From: an uncultured Bacteroidales bacterium
Lineage (GTDB): Bacteria > Bacteroidota > Bacteroidia > Bacteroidales > Muribaculaceae
Assembly (NCBI GenBank): GCA_902781045.1
Contig: CACZHT010000014.1
Location: 1-64,000, forward strand
DNA: 64,000 bases
Direction: 5' to 3'
The position numbers were made by a program, and so were the translations under genes. The notes beneath the pieces were generated by a model. That model was given only the letters and a program-made list of their open reading frames with translations, had not been told where the DNA came from and ran no database searches. This document shows, piece after piece, positions 28,732-38,044 of this stretch. How positions within the stretch are numbered: position 1 is the first letter of the stretch; every line of letters starts with the position of its first letter.

Positions 28732-30831
28732 CTATGAGATCTCGCTCCAGGATTGCTGCTTGTCGAAGATGGTGCGCAGGTGGCGGTCGAGCTGCTGCCC
28801 CTCGGGGGTGGCGAGGTCTGGATCGTGGTCGAGATAGGCCTGTGCATCGTCGCGGGTGAGTTGGACAATCTGTCCGTCCTGTGCCAGGTTGGCCACGCGC
28901 AGGTTGAATGCCACACCACTCTGCTGTGTTCCGTCCATGTCGCCCGGTCCACGCAGCTTCATGTCCTCCTCGGCGACACGGAATCCGTCGTTGGTCTGCG
29001 TCATCACCTCCAGGCGGTGCCGCGTCTCGGCACTGAGTTGATACTTGGTCATGAGTATGCAATAGCTCTGATCGGCTCCTCGCCCCACCCTGCCCCGCAG
29101 CTGGTGCAATTGTGAGAGTCCGAAGCGCTCGGCGTTCTCGATGACCATGACGCTGGCATTGGGCACATTGACCCCCACCTCGATGACGGTGGTGGCCACC
29201 AGTATGTGGGCCTGATGCGATGCGAACAGCTCCATCTGGTGGTCTTTCTCGGCAGGTTTCATGCGTCCGTGCACCATGGCGACCCGATAGCTGGGGAAGG
29301 TCTCTTGCACAATTTCGAATCCCTCTTCGAGTGCGCGCAGGTCCAGCTTCTCATTCTCCTCGATGAGCGGGTAGACGATATAGGCCTGTCGGCCCTGGCG
29401 CAGCTGCTGTCCCACAAAGTGATACATTGCCTCGCGGTCCTTGTCATAGCGCATGATGGTAGTCACCGGCTTGCGTCCCGGCGGCAGCTCGTCGATGACA
29501 CTCACGTCGAGGTCGCCATAGACGGTCATGGCCAGTGTGCGCGGTATGGGTGTGGCGGTCATCACCAGAACATGCGGCGGAGTCGAGTTCTTGCGCCACA
29601 GCTTGGCGCGCTGAGCCACCCCGAAGCGGTGCTGCTCGTCGATGACAGCCAGTCCCAGGTTGCGAAACTGCACGACGTCCTCGATGAGTGCGTGAGTGCC
29701 AATAAGTATCTGCAGTTCTCCGCTGAGCAGCTGTTGGTGGATGCGTTCACGCTCGCTCTTGCGTGTGCTGCCGGTGAGCAGTGCCACGCTCACCCCAATC
29801 TTGCTGGCCATCTCGCTGATGGTCTCGTGGTGCTGTGTGGCCAGAATCTCGGTGGGTGCCATGATGCACGCCTGGTAGCCGTTATCCAGTGCGATGAGTG
29901 TGGTCATGAACGCGACGATGGTCTTTCCGCTGCCCACGTCGCCCTGCAGCAGACGATTCATCTGCCGCCCACTGCCCATATCGCATCGCATCTCGCGGAT
30001 GACCCTCTTCTGCGCCCCTGTGAGCGGAAAAGCCAGCACATGGTTGTAGAAGTTGTTGAAGCAGTCGCCCACATGAGCAAAGACAAATCCCACACGCCGC
30101 TCTTCCCTTCCTTTAATATACTTGAGTATATTGAGCTGCAAGAAGAACAGCTCCTCATACTTCATGCGGAACTGTGCCCGCTGCAAGTCCCTTATGCTCG
30201 CTGGGGTGTGCATGTTGACCAACGCCTGGCTCAGTGGCATGAGATTGCGCTGCGCCAGCAGCTGCCGGGGCAGCGTCTCGGCCACCTGCTGTACGGCCGG
30301 TGTCTTGATCAGGTTACCCACCAGCCGCTGCATGGTGCGTGTGGTAATCTGTCGGTTAAGCAGCTTCTCGGTCAGGCTGTAGACGCCCTGCAGTCCTTGC
30401 GGGGCCGTTTCGGGCTTGTAGACATCGACCTCGGGATGGACGATGTTGTAATGGTTCTGGAACAGCGATGGCTTCCCGAACAACAAATACTCGACTCCTG
30501 TGCGATAGGTCTCCTGAATGCTGCGCACACGGTTGAACCATACGACCTCGATAGTGCCCGTGCCGTCGGTGAACAATGCCTGCAGCCTGCGCTTGGCCCC
30601 CTCGCCCACCGCATTGAAAGTGACAAATCGTCCCCTCAGCTGGATATAGGGCATGTCGCCGTCAATCTCATTAATGTGGTGGATGGTGCTGCGGTCGACA
30701 TAACGGAACGGGAAGTAGTAAATCAAGTCGTGAAACGTGGCTATGCCCAGTTCCTTGCGCAGCAGTTCGGCGCGTTTGGGTCCCACTCCTGTGAGGTACT
30801 GTATGTCCATGCGCCGCAAGTCGTTATTCAT
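28732..30831 (-). CDS. recG: ATP-dependent DNA helicase RecG
   Basis: 699 residues, the usual RecG length. Wedge domain at the N-terminus (~1-190; the OB-fold includes LFTDGTGTIEVVWFN), then the helicase core: Walker A GDVGSGKT, DEQH in VIDEQHRFGVAQRAKL, motif III TATPIPRTLAM, motif V VGVNVPNA and motif VI QLRGRVGRGADQSYC. Role: fork reversal and processing of recombination intermediates. The ATG at 30831 overlaps the ispD end by 8 nt; a second ATG at 30810 would cut seven residues. It is the last gene of the HAD-sufT-lpxH-ispD-recG unit. Confidence 0.96.
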   Translation of the reverse strand: MNNDLRRMDIQYLTGVGPKRAELLRKELGIATFHDLIYYFPFRYVDRSTIHHINEIDGDMPYIQLRGRFVTFNAVGEGAKRRLQALFTDGTGTIEVVWFNRVRSIQETYRTGVEYLLFGKPSLFQNHYNIVHPEVDVYKPETAPQGLQGVYSLTEKLLNRQITTRTMQRLVGNLIKTPAVQQVAETLPRQLLAQRNLMPLSQALVNMHTPASIRDLQRAQFRMKYEELFFLQLNILKYIKGREERRVGFVFAHVGDCFNNFYNHVLAFPLTGAQKRVIREMRCDMGSGRQMNRLLQGDVGSGKTIVAFMTTLIALDNGYQACIMAPTEILATQHHETISEMASKIGVSVALLTGSTRKSERERIHQQLLSGELQILIGTHALIEDVVQFRNLGLAVIDEQHRFGVAQRAKLWRKNSTPPHVLVMTATPIPRTLAMTVYGDLDVSVIDELPPGRKPVTTIMRYDKDREAMYHFVGQQLRQGRQAYIVYPLIEENEKLDLRALEEGFEIVQETFPSYRVAMVHGRMKPAEKDHQMELFASHQAHILVATTVIEVGVNVPNASVMVIENAERFGLSQLHQLRGRVGRGADQSYCILMTKYQLSAETRHRLEVMTQTNDGFRVAEEDMKLRGPGDMDGTQQSGVAFNLRVANLAQDGQIVQLTRDDAQAYLDHDPDLATPEGQQLDRHLRTIFDKQQSWSEIS

Positions 30832-31495
30832 GCTTGAGCAGTTTTTCGGCCACCATGAGGTCGCCGGGGTGTGTAATCTTGATATTGTCAGTCTCCCCGT
30901 CGATGAGCGTGACCGCATGTCCTGCCATCTCAAAGACCGACGCGTCATCGGTATAGATGGGCAGATAAGGGCGTGCGTAGGCAGCCTTGAGCGCGATGGC
31001 ATCAAACGCCTGCGGTGTCTGCACGGCCCGCAACACATGTCGCGGCACGATGTGGCTCGCGCCATCGTCATCGACCTGGCGAATGGAGTCGGTCACCGGC
31101 ACCACGGGCACAGCACTGCCCCTCTCGCGCGCTACGGCAAAAGCGCGGTCGACCAGCGATTCGGTGAGCAGAGGCCGCACGCCGTCTTGCACTGCGATGA
31201 CATCGCCCGTATCAACGTCGAGCGTGTCAATGGCGTTCTTCACGCTCTGCCATCGCGTGTCGCCCCCAGCCACCACACGGTGCTCCACAGCACATCCGTA
31301 CTGCTCACACAGCTGGCACCACAAGGTCTGATGCGCCTCGGGAAGGACGAGTACAATCTCGTGGCTGTGTGTGTCGAACGCCTCCAGCGTGCGCATCAGC
31401 ACGGGCCTTCCCGCCAGCAGCAGAAATTGCTTGGGCAGGGCTGCCCCGAAGCGTGTACCCGCTCCGCCGGCAACAATGATGGTGATATTTCTCAT
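30824..31495 (-). CDS. ispD: 2-C-methyl-D-erythritol 4-phosphate cytidylyltransferase
   Basis: 223 residues; joins CTP and MEP in the isoprenoid pathway. Nucleotide-binding loop AGGAGTRFG (residues 9-17) with LPKQFL next to it, the VQDGVRPLL segment (~102-110), VPVTDSIRQV (~132-141) and the TDDASVFE motif (~184-191) are all present. The start overlaps the lpxH stop by 4 nt. Two MEP-pathway genes, ispD and ispF, lie within 5 kb of each other on the same strand. Confidence 0.95.
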   Translation of the reverse strand: MRNITIIVAGGAGTRFGAALPKQFLLLAGRPVLMRTLEAFDTHSHEIVLVLPEAHQTLWCQLCEQYGCAVEHRVVAGGDTRWQSVKNAIDTLDVDTGDVIAVQDGVRPLLTESLVDRAFAVARERGSAVPVVPVTDSIRQVDDDGASHIVPRHVLRAVQTPQAFDAIALKAAYARPYLPIYTDDASVFEMAGHAVTLIDGETDNIKITHPGDLMVAEKLLKHE

Positions 31496-32256
31496 GTTGG
31501 AATGTCTTCAGGAAAATGATGCAACGTGAGCTGGCGGCCATCGAACACGGCATAGGTGTCCTGCCTGATCCAGTCGCCCAAAAAGACCACCTGCGCCCCT
31601 TCAACCTCGGTCATCTGCGCCAGATGCAGATGCCCGAACACATAGTATTCCACCTCGGGATGGTCGCGGTGATGTCGCTCGACAAAGCGTGTCAACTGAG
31701 CCGCCGAAGCCTCCTTCTCGCGCTCCTCGTCGTCAGGCCGGCGCGTGGTGCGATTGCTGGTGCTCCATCCGGTGGCCACCAGGGTGGTCCAGCGCGGGTG
31801 TACGGCAGCATACAGCGTCTGGCACAGACGGCTGGTGAAGCACCACTTCATGAATCGGTACATCGGTCGCTGATAGCCCACGTCGTCGCCATGCGAGAGA
31901 AAGAACTGATGCCCATTGACATCGACCACTGTGGCTCTGCGCAGCACGGTCAGCCCCACCTCGTCGCGCAGATAGTCAAACAGCCACACGTCGTGGTTGC
32001 CCGTGATCCATGTGATGCGCACACCGGCATCTGCCAGCTGTGCCAGCTTGCCCAGGAAGCGCACATGTCCCCGTGGCACCACCGAGCGGAACTCGTACCA
32101 ATAGTCAAGAATGTCGCCCACAAGAAAGAGTGCTGCCGCATCGTCGCGTATGCGGTCAAGAAACCGCACCACCCTCGCCTCATGTGCGCGGTGGTCGGCG
32201 ATGTAGCCAGCCCCCAGGTGACAGTCACTTATAAAATATGTGTTGGCCCTGGCCAT
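31492..32256 (-). CDS. lpxH: UDP-2,3-diacylglucosamine diphosphatase, LpxH-like
   Basis: 254 residues, calcineurin-like metallophosphoesterase that cleaves UDP-diacylglucosamine to lipid X in lipid A synthesis at the inner membrane. Metal motifs: DCHLG (~11-15), GDILDYW (~47-53), GNHDVW (~86-91), SHGDD (~120-124) and GHLH (~210-213). The DYWYEF and YRFMKW aromatic segments are typical of LpxH rather than generic phosphodiesterases. It fits with kdsA and lptD in the window. Bacteroidales often carry more than one such gene, so LpxH activity is probable, not proven. Confidence 0.85.
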   Translation of the reverse strand: MARANTYFISDCHLGAGYIADHRAHEARVVRFLDRIRDDAAALFLVGDILDYWYEFRSVVPRGHVRFLGKLAQLADAGVRITWITGNHDVWLFDYLRDEVGLTVLRRATVVDVNGHQFFLSHGDDVGYQRPMYRFMKWCFTSRLCQTLYAAVHPRWTTLVATGWSTSNRTTRRPDDEEREKEASAAQLTRFVERHHRDHPEVEYYVFGHLHLAQMTEVEGAQVVFLGDWIRQDTYAVFDGRQLTLHHFPEDIPT

Positions 32257-32265
32257 TTGAATCCA

Positions 32266-32625
32266 TCACATCATGCCCAGCTCCAGCCGTGCCTCGTCAG
32301 TCATCATGCGAATGTCCCACTCGGGCTCAAAGACCAGCTGTACATTGGCCGAGGTTACCCCCTCGACACTCTCGACCTTCTGCCTCACGTCCTCAAAGAT
32401 GAAGTCGGCGGCCGGGCAGTTGGGTGCGGTCAGGGTCATGTCGATGTTGACCACGCCATCGTCCTGGAGGTCGATTTTATAGACCATGCCCAAGCTATAG
32501 ACATCAACGGGTATCTCCGGGTCAAAGACCGTCTTGAGCATCTTGACGATGTTCTCTTCGATTTTCAGTTTCTCTTCTGGTGTCATAATGGGTGCAAAGT
32601 TACGCATTTTTTCGGACATAGCCAT
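32266..32625 (-). CDS. SufT-like iron-sulfur assembly protein (MIP18/DUF59)
   Basis: 119 residues. Single MIP18-family domain: TVFDPEIPVDVYSLGMVYKIDL (~25-47), MTLTAPNCPAADFIFEDV (~55-72, with the conserved cysteine in APNCP), and VQLVFEPEWDIRMMTDEARLELGM at the end. Family members help load or repair Fe-S clusters, which would suit the many cluster proteins in this window (NuoB, NuoI). It is an isolated gene, not in a suf operon. The ATG at 32625 overlaps the HAD stop codon by one base; a GTG at 32628 and an ATG near 32616 are alternatives. Confidence 0.8.
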   Translation of the reverse strand: MAMSEKMRNFAPIMTPEEKLKIEENIVKMLKTVFDPEIPVDVYSLGMVYKIDLQDDGVVNIDMTLTAPNCPAADFIFEDVRQKVESVEGVTSANVQLVFEPEWDIRMMTDEARLELGMM

Positions 32626-33344
32626 CACAACAGTTTCTCAATTTGCTCCAGTGCCGTGACAGTGGCATCTGCCGTAGCCCCGACAGGGTCGATGCCACGC
32701 AGGTTGAAGTAGATGGTGCTCCATCCTGCCCGCTTGGCTCCCTGGATGTCAGTGTCGGGGTTGTCGCCAATCATCAGTGTCTCCTCGGGCAAGCACCGGC
32801 ACACCCGCTGTGCATAGTCGTAGATTCCGGGCAGCGGCTTTGTGATGCCACAATCATCGCTCAGCACCACATGATGAATGAGGTGGTCGATGCCGCCACT
32901 GACGAGCTTCTGTTGCTGCACACCCTTGAATCCGTTGCTCAGCACATTCACATCATATCCCCTAGCCACCAGATGCTCGAGCAGATGCCTTGCACCTGGC
33001 ACCAGCGTGGGTTGCTGTGCCAGCACTTCCAGATAGTGGTCATTCATCTGCTGCGACAACTCGTCGCACTCGGGCTCACAGCCCACCTCGATGAGCGTGC
33101 GCTTGAATCTCTCGGCCACGAGCACCTCTTTGTCGATGAGTCCGTGATGATACTGCTGCCACAGCTCATCGTTGTGGCGCAGATAGACGGCATGGAAGGC
33201 ATCGTAGTCGCAGGGCCAGTATTCTCCGCCGTAGTCATGAAAAGTCTGCTCCAGGGCGACCTTGCTGTTCTCGGTGAACCACCACAGCGTGTCGTCCACA
33301 TCGAGGAATATCGTCTTGACTGCCTTAAACACAATATTAAGCAT
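32625..33344 (-). CDS. HAD family phosphatase, YjjG-like
   Basis: 239 residues of the haloacid dehalogenase superfamily with a helical cap (~20-95). Motifs: nucleophile in FLDVDDTLWWF (Asp15/Asp17 region), motif II VLSNGF, motif III lysine in ITKPLPGIY, and motif IV GDNPDTDIQGAKRAGW. Closest match in memory is YjjG, a nucleotidase acting on non-canonical pyrimidine nucleotides; the substrate here is inferred. First gene of the operon leading to recG; a TAACTTTG element lies 20 nt upstream. Confidence 0.82.
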   Translation of the reverse strand: MLNIVFKAVKTIFLDVDDTLWWFTENSKVALEQTFHDYGGEYWPCDYDAFHAVYLRHNDELWQQYHHGLIDKEVLVAERFKRTLIEVGCEPECDELSQQMNDHYLEVLAQQPTLVPGARHLLEHLVARGYDVNVLSNGFKGVQQQKLVSGGIDHLIHHVVLSDDCGITKPLPGIYDYAQRVCRCLPEETLMIGDNPDTDIQGAKRAGWSTIYFNLRGIDPVGATADATVTALEQIEKLL

Positions 33345-33363
33345 TAGTTGAGATAATAAAGGA

Positions 33364-33371
33364 CAAAGTTA
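33364..33371 (-). promoter_or_regulatory. Putative -7 promoter element of the HAD-recG operon
   Basis: Reads TAACTTTG on the minus strand (TAnnTTTG), 20 nt before the ATG at 33344. Confidence 0.45.
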
Positions 33372-33511
33372 CAAAAACATCTTCAATACGGGGCTACGTT
33401 CCTTAAAAAATGTTGCACAAAATGATTTTTTTGCCTGCATCCGCCCTCGGTTCGGGAATTTTGCAGTAATTTAGTCGTTTCAATCAGTCATAACAACAAG
33501 ACAACATCTCT

Positions 33512-34387
33512 ATGAACCGAATTTTGATTGCGCTAGTCGCCCTGGTCCTATCGTCCTCGCTGCTGTGCCAAGCCCAGGACGAGCAGCCCCAGACCCCATT
33601 TGCCTATCCTGTAGCTCCCGACACATGCACCACGCTCGAGAGCCGCTGTAACTACATCTGCCAGCACTTTTGGGACAACTATGACATCTCCAAGCCCATC
33701 GCCAACGACGATGACTTTCTGCGTGCCTTCCGCGACTACATCGACTTCTTCCAGTTTGCCAACCGCAACGTGGTGATGACCTCGATAGGCGACCTGATGA
33801 ACAAGGCTCGCAGCAACACCCCCAATCTGCTCAAGGTGGGCAAGGCCGCCGAGTTGTCGCTGTTCTTCCCCACAGCAGTCTACTACAGCGATGAGGTCTA
33901 TGTCGAGTTTGCCCGCGCCCTGGCCAGCAACAATTCGCTCAAGAAAGAGGTGCGTAGCTACTATGCCGACCAGCTGTCGCGCATTAACTCTTGCCAAGAG
34001 CAAAAGCCTCTGCCCGACATCGAGCTAGTGATGGCCGATGGCTCGAAGCAGAAGCTCTCGGCCGTTGCCGACACCACCACGATGGTGATGTTCTTCTATG
34101 CCGACGGGGTCGACTCATCAATCGGCCGCACACGTCTCAGTGCCGACGCCACCCTGGAGTCGCTGATTGACGAGGGCGTCGTGCGTGTGGTCAGCGTCTA
34201 TCTGGGCAAATACCAGTCGGGGTTTGCCGACTCCATGCCCCAGAAGTGGCTGAACACCTGCAGCGAGCAAGCCCTGGCGACCTACGACTTCCGTGCCCTG
34301 CCTTGTTGCTACATCGTGGGTCGTGACCTTGTGCTGATGACCAAGAACATCTCGGTCGACGAGTTCAAGGAAGGAATAGCGCAGTAG
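33512..34387 (+). CDS. DUF5106 protein with thioredoxin-like C-terminus
   Basis: 291 residues. Signal peptide 1-21 (ending LCQAQ). Residues ~25-165 resemble DUF5106, a helical N-terminal domain (YICQHFWDNYDIS, FRDYIDFFQFANRN, SELSLFFPTAVYYSDEVYVEF-like segment). Residues ~170-290 have the strand-helix order of a thioredoxin fold (MVMFFYADGVD, VVRVVSVYLG, YDFRALPCCYIVGRDLVLM), but no CxxC active site; the PCC pair near residue 270 is at the usual cis-Pro side. A periplasmic protein of unknown function; redox activity is unlikely. It starts a plus-strand cluster with doxX and mnmA. Confidence 0.72.
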   Translation: MNRILIALVALVLSSSLLCQAQDEQPQTPFAYPVAPDTCTTLESRCNYICQHFWDNYDISKPIANDDDFLRAFRDYIDFFQFANRNVVMTSIGDLMNKARSNTPNLLKVGKAAELSLFFPTAVYYSDEVYVEFARALASNNSLKKEVRSYYADQLSRINSCQEQKPLPDIELVMADGSKQKLSAVADTTTMVMFFYADGVDSSIGRTRLSADATLESLIDEGVVRVVSVYLGKYQSGFADSMPQKWLNTCSEQALATYDFRALPCCYIVGRDLVLMTKNISVDEFKEGIAQ

Positions 34388-34460
34388 TTTTTAGTTTTTA
34401 GTTCTTAGTTCTTAGTTCTTAGTTTTTAGTTTTTAGTTGACAGTTAATCGTTAATAGTTG
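34384..34460. repeat. Heptanucleotide tandem array, 11 units
   Basis: Eleven uninterrupted 7-bp units of consensus TTAGTTN; TTAGTTC and TTAGTTT recur exactly. It begins at the stop codon (34385-34387) of the DUF5106 gene and ends 6 nt before the doxX ATG. Longest array of this family in the window. Confidence 0.9.
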
Positions 34461-34466
34461 GCATAT

Positions 34467-34952
34467 ATGAGAGAATTTTTCAAGAAGGTGATGCTCTTCT
34501 GCACAGGCTACACCTACAGCAACCTGTCGCGACTGTTCCTGCGCTTGTTTGTGGGCGTGATGTTCCTGCACGTGTGCGTGCGGCAGTTCCTTGACCTGGG
34601 CCATCTGTCCGCCGAGTTTCCGGGCTTCTGGGGAATGGCCCCCGACACCTCGATGACCCTGCTGCTCATCATCGAAGCCCTGTGTGCGGCATTCATCATT
34701 CTTGGGTTCCTTACCCGTCTGGCCGTCATACCGCCACTGGTGGTGATGAGTGTCGCCGAGGTGGTGGCCTACTCGTCCTACGACTCGGTCACCCCCACTC
34801 TGTTCACATTCCAGCCGGGCTATCCGGTGATGTTCATCGGCATCTTGCTGTTCTTCCTCCTTTCAGGCCCGGGCAAGATTTCGCTGGACTACATCATCTC
34901 GGCCCACATCATCGAGACCAACGACGATAACGAAATCCTTGAGCGCGCTTAG
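34467..34952 (+). CDS. DoxX family membrane protein
   Basis: 161 residues with four membrane helices (~25-45, ~60-80, ~85-105, ~120-140). The DoxX pattern is visible: [17 protein letters not shown] at the start, then a periplasmic loop and [22 protein letters not shown]. Family members occur in thiosulfate oxidation and in membrane redox units, but most have no assigned role. The start is the ATG at 34467; the frame is open from a TTG at 34458 that lies inside the repeat array. mnmA follows after 2 bp. Confidence 0.8.
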   Translation: MREFFKKVMLFCTGYTYSNLSRLFLRLFVGVMFLHVCVRQFLDLGHLSAEFPGFWGMAPDTSMTLLLIIEALCAAFIILGFLTRLAVIPPLVVMSVAEVVAYSSYDSVTPTLFTFQPGYPVMFIGILLFFLLSGPGKISLDYIISAHIIETNDDNEILERA

Positions 34953-34954
34953 TC

Positions 34955-36019
34955 ATGAAGATAGCGGTACTTATATCGGGGGGCGTTGACAGTGCTGTGG
35001 TCGTGCACCGTCTCGCCGAGCAGGGTCACGAGCTGCACCCGTTCTACATCCGCATCGGCATGGATGGTGATGAGGGCGACTGCAGCGCCGATGAGGACAT
35101 CGAGATGTGTACGCTCATCTGCCGCAAGTATGGCCTGCGGCTCGAGGTTGTGTCGCTGCACCAGGAATACTGGGACAACGTGATGGACTATGCCCTGCGC
35201 ACCGTCCAGGCTGGTCTGACACCCAACCCCGACATGATGTGCAACCGCATGATCAAATTTGGCTACTTTGAGCAGCGCTGGGGTCATGAGTTCGACATGA
35301 CCGCTACCGGCCACTATGCCACCACCTGCGATGTGGACGGCACCCGCTATCTGGCTACCGCCGCCGACCCGGTCAAAGATCAGACCGACTTTCTGGCTCA
35401 GATCACCTACGAGCAACTGTGTCACCTGATGTTCCCCATCGGGCACCTACCCAAGTCCGAAGTGCGCCGCATCGCCCTTGAGTCTCATCTGCCCAACGCC
35501 CAACGGCGCGACAGTCAGGGCATCTGTTTCCTGGGTCAGATCAACTACAACGACTTCATCCGCCGCCATCTGGGCGAGCGTCCCGGCCCCATCATCGAGT
35601 TGGAGTCCGGGCGCAAACTGGGCGAACACCGTGGCTATTGGTTCCACACCATCGGGCAGCGCAAGGGTCTGGGGCTGAGTGGAGGGCCATGGTACGTGGT
35701 CAAAAAGAACGTGCACGACAACGTCATCTACGTCAGCCAGGGCTACGGCACCGCCAAGCAGTATGGCCGCACCATCCACCTCGACGAGCTGCACTTCATC
35801 AGCGGCAACCCCTGGCAGAGTCATGACGGGCCGCACGACATCATGTTCAAGAACCGCCACACCCCCACCCTGTTCGGTGGCCGTCTGACCCATGTTTCAG
35901 GCAGTGAATGGCGCATCGACAGCGATCACGACGTTCAGGGCATCGCTCCCGGTCAGTTTGCTGTCATCTATGACTCTCAGGGCCATCTGTGCTACGGCAG
36001 CGGCGTGATTACCGGCTGA
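34955..36019 (+). CDS. mnmA: tRNA 2-thiouridine(34) synthase MnmA
   Basis: 354 residues; ATP-dependent thiolation of U34 in the wobble position of Lys, Glu and Gln tRNAs. PP-loop SGGVDS (8-13), first catalytic Cys96 in NPDMMCN, second Cys191 in SQGICFLG, and [15 protein letters not shown] (~230-245) in the tRNA-binding central domain; C-terminal beta-barrel follows. Slightly short compared with the ~360-residue norm but complete. It lies 2 bp after the doxX stop. Confidence 0.95.
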   Translation: MKIAVLISGGVDSAVVVHRLAEQGHELHPFYIRIGMDGDEGDCSADEDIEMCTLICRKYGLRLEVVSLHQEYWDNVMDYALRTVQAGLTPNPDMMCNRMIKFGYFEQRWGHEFDMTATGHYATTCDVDGTRYLATAADPVKDQTDFLAQITYEQLCHLMFPIGHLPKSEVRRIALESHLPNAQRRDSQGICFLGQINYNDFIRRHLGERPGPIIELESGRKLGEHRGYWFHTIGQRKGLGLSGGPWYVVKKNVHDNVIYVSQGYGTAKQYGRTIHLDELHFISGNPWQSHDGPHDIMFKNRHTPTLFGGRLTHVSGSEWRIDSDHDVQGIAPGQFAVIYDSQGHLCYGSGVITG

Positions 36020-36051
36020 GCAGCGAGAGACAAGAAAACCAATCGGTGTAC

Positions 36052-36070
36052 TCCGAGACAGCGTCTCGGA
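36052..36070. repeat. Hairpin in the mnmA-nuclease spacer
   Basis: Perfect 8-bp stem TCCGAGAC / GTCTCGGA with a 3-nt loop, 17 nt before the ATG at 36087. No T-run follows, so it is not a clear terminator and could instead affect translation of the next gene. Confidence 0.6.
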
Positions 36071-36086
36071 CAGCAAGAAACAAAGA

Positions 36087-36656
36087 ATGGAAAGAGTAGA
36101 ACTTAAACTGCTGGGCATCACCCGCAACCAACTGCAGACCGGGGTCTACGCCATGCTCCTGGAGGAGAAAGGCGGCTCAATGCGTCTGCCCATCGTCCTC
36201 GGTGTAGCCGAGGCCCAGTCCATTGCCGTCAAGCTCGAGGGTGTCACCCCTCCCCGTCCTCTGACCCACGACCTGATGGTTAGCATCTTTCACCGCTTTG
36301 CCATCTTTCCCGAGCAGGTTGAGATTTACAGCTTTGAAAACGGCGTGTTCGCCTCACACATCCGCCTGACCGGCACCGACGGCACAACCCACGACCTGGA
36401 TGCCCGCACGAGCGATGCAGTGGCCCTGGCAGTGCGTGTGGGTTGCCCCATCTATGTCGACCGCGCCATCCTGGACCGGGCTGGGTATGTGCCCGACGAG
36501 GACGGCGTGCCCATCACGCGACTCGACACGATGCCTCTGGACGAGCTTCCGCTTGAGCGCCTAGAGGCACGTCTTCAGCAATGTGTTGATGACGAGGACT
36601 ATGAACGCGCCGCCGAAATCAAAAAAATCATTGAGCAGAAGACCCAACAATCGTGA
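36087..36656 (+). CDS. Bifunctional nuclease family protein with UVR motif
   Basis: 189 residues. Residues ~1-130 are a BFN domain (DUF151): LPIVLGVAEAQSIAVKLEG, RPLTHDLM, DARTSDAVALAVRVGCPIY. Residues ~150-185 carry a UvrB/UvrC-like helical hairpin (LEARLQQCVDDEDYERAAEIKKII). Members of this family were reported as DNA/RNA nucleases, and the two-domain form is common in Bacteroidetes. Cytosolic; substrate unknown here. Confidence 0.85.
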   Translation: MERVELKLLGITRNQLQTGVYAMLLEEKGGSMRLPIVLGVAEAQSIAVKLEGVTPPRPLTHDLMVSIFHRFAIFPEQVEIYSFENGVFASHIRLTGTDGTTHDLDARTSDAVALAVRVGCPIYVDRAILDRAGYVPDEDGVPITRLDTMPLDELPLERLEARLQQCVDDEDYERAAEIKKIIEQKTQQS

Positions 36657-36665
36657 CATTTTCAT

Positions 36666-36673
36666 TACCTTTG
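36666..36673 (+). promoter_or_regulatory. Putative -7 promoter element of the MFS permease
   Basis: Reads TACCTTTG, 37 nt before the ATG at 36710, in the 53-bp spacer after the nuclease gene. Confidence 0.5.
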
Positions 36674-36709
36674 CAACAAAGAACTAATAATCATTAATAT
36701 TGCGCAATT

Positions 36710-38035
36710 ATGAAGAATATCAAACTTAGACTTATCGTGATGAACTTCCTGGAGTTCGCCGTCTGGGGAGCTTATCTCACCTGCATGGGCAACTACCTGG
36801 GCAAGGCCGGCATGGGCGGCGAGATCTCGTGGTTCTATGCCATCCAGGGCATTGTGTCAATCTTTATGCCCACCATTATGGGCATCGTTGCTGACAAGTG
36901 GATTCAGCCCCAGCGTCTGCTGGGCATCTGCCACCTGCTGGCCGGCGCAGCCATGATTGGGCTGTTCATGATGGGCAGCAACGCTGCCGAGCCCAACAAG
37001 GCAGCCTTCATCACCCTGTATACGTTGAGCGTTGCTTTCTATATGCCCACCTTGGCGTTGAGCAACACCACGGCCTTCACCATCCTCAAGGACGCCGGCA
37101 TGGACACGGTCAAGGACTTCCCTCCCATCCGCGTGTTTGGCACCGTGGGTTTCATCGCCACGATGTGGTTTGTCAACTGTGCCACCCTCGATGGCGGCTT
37201 CTTCTTCACCCTTGCCGAGAACGCCAACAAGTTCCAGTACACGCAGCACCAGTTCTTGGTGTCGGGTGTGTTGAGTGTGGTGCTGTTCGGCTACTGCATG
37301 ACTCTGCCGCAATGCAAGATTCAACCCAAGCCTGCGCAGTCGTTGGCCGAGTCGTTTGGGCTTGATGCCTTCAAGCTGTTCAAGACCAAGAAGATGGCGT
37401 TGTTCTTCATCTTCTCGGCCCTGCTGGGCATGTCTCTGCAGGTGACCAACGGCTATGCCACTCCATTCCTGACCAGCTTCAAGGGGAGCCTGGACCCAGC
37501 GATGTCCAACTCGTTCGGTGCCAATAATGCCACGATGCTCATCTCGCTGTCTCAGATTGCCGAGGCACTTTGCATCCTGCTCATCCCATTCTTCCTGCGC
37601 AAGTATGGCATCAAGGTGGTGATGCTTATCGCCATGTTTGCCTGGGTGTTGCGTTTCGGCTTCTTCGGTCTGGGCAATCCCGCCATGCCGGGCGTGTTGC
37701 TGTTCGTGCTGTCATGCCTGGTCTATGGCGTGGCATTCGACTTCTTCAACGTGTCGGGTGGTCTGTTTGTCGACAAGGAGTGTGACCCCAAGGTCAAAGC
37801 TTCGGCCCAGGGTCTGTTCATGCTCATGACCAACGGTCTGGGAGCCACCATCGGCACCCTGGCGGCAGGCAAGATCATCGACCACTACTGCCACTGGAAC
37901 GAGGCCGGCTTCCTGGTGGGCAACACCGACACTGGCTGGCAGACGGCCTGGTTCATCTTCGCCGGCTTTGCCCTGGTGGTGGCCGTGGCGTTCATGTTCC
38001 TGTTCCAGTACAAGCATGTCCCAGAGCAGAAATAG
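36710..38035 (+). CDS. MFS permease of the nucleoside (NupG-like) family
   Basis: 441 residues with 12 predicted membrane helices. The start MNFLEFAVWGAYLTCMGNYL and the GIVADKWIQPQRLLG loop (~60-75) are typical of the nucleoside:proton symporter (NupG/XapB) branch of the major facilitator superfamily, as are the FGTVGFIATMW helix and the GLFVDKECDPKVKASAQGLFMLMTNGLG segment near TM10-11. Probable role: proton-coupled nucleoside uptake at the inner membrane; the exact nucleoside is not shown. rsmE follows after 9 bp. Confidence 0.82.
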   Translation: MKNIKLRLIVMNFLEFAVWGAYLTCMGNYLGKAGMGGEISWFYAIQGIVSIFMPTIMGIVADKWIQPQRLLGICHLLAGAAMIGLFMMGSNAAEPNKAAFITLYTLSVAFYMPTLALSNTTAFTILKDAGMDTVKDFPPIRVFGTVGFIATMWFVNCATLDGGFFFTLAENANKFQYTQHQFLVSGVLSVVLFGYCMTLPQCKIQPKPAQSLAESFGLDAFKLFKTKKMALFFIFSALLGMSLQVTNGYATPFLTSFKGSLDPAMSNSFGANNATMLISLSQIAEALCILLIPFFLRKYGIKVVMLIAMFAWVLRFGFFGLGNPAMPGVLLFVLSCLVYGVAFDFFNVSGGLFVDKECDPKVKASAQGLFMLMTNGLGATIGTLAAGKIIDHYCHWNEAGFLVGNTDTGWQTAWFIFAGFALVVAVAFMFLFQYKHVPEQK

Positions 38036-38044
38036 CTTTAATAA

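Noticed and set aside
34391..34460. Heptad array as a transcription terminator.
   Set aside because: No inverted-repeat stem within it.
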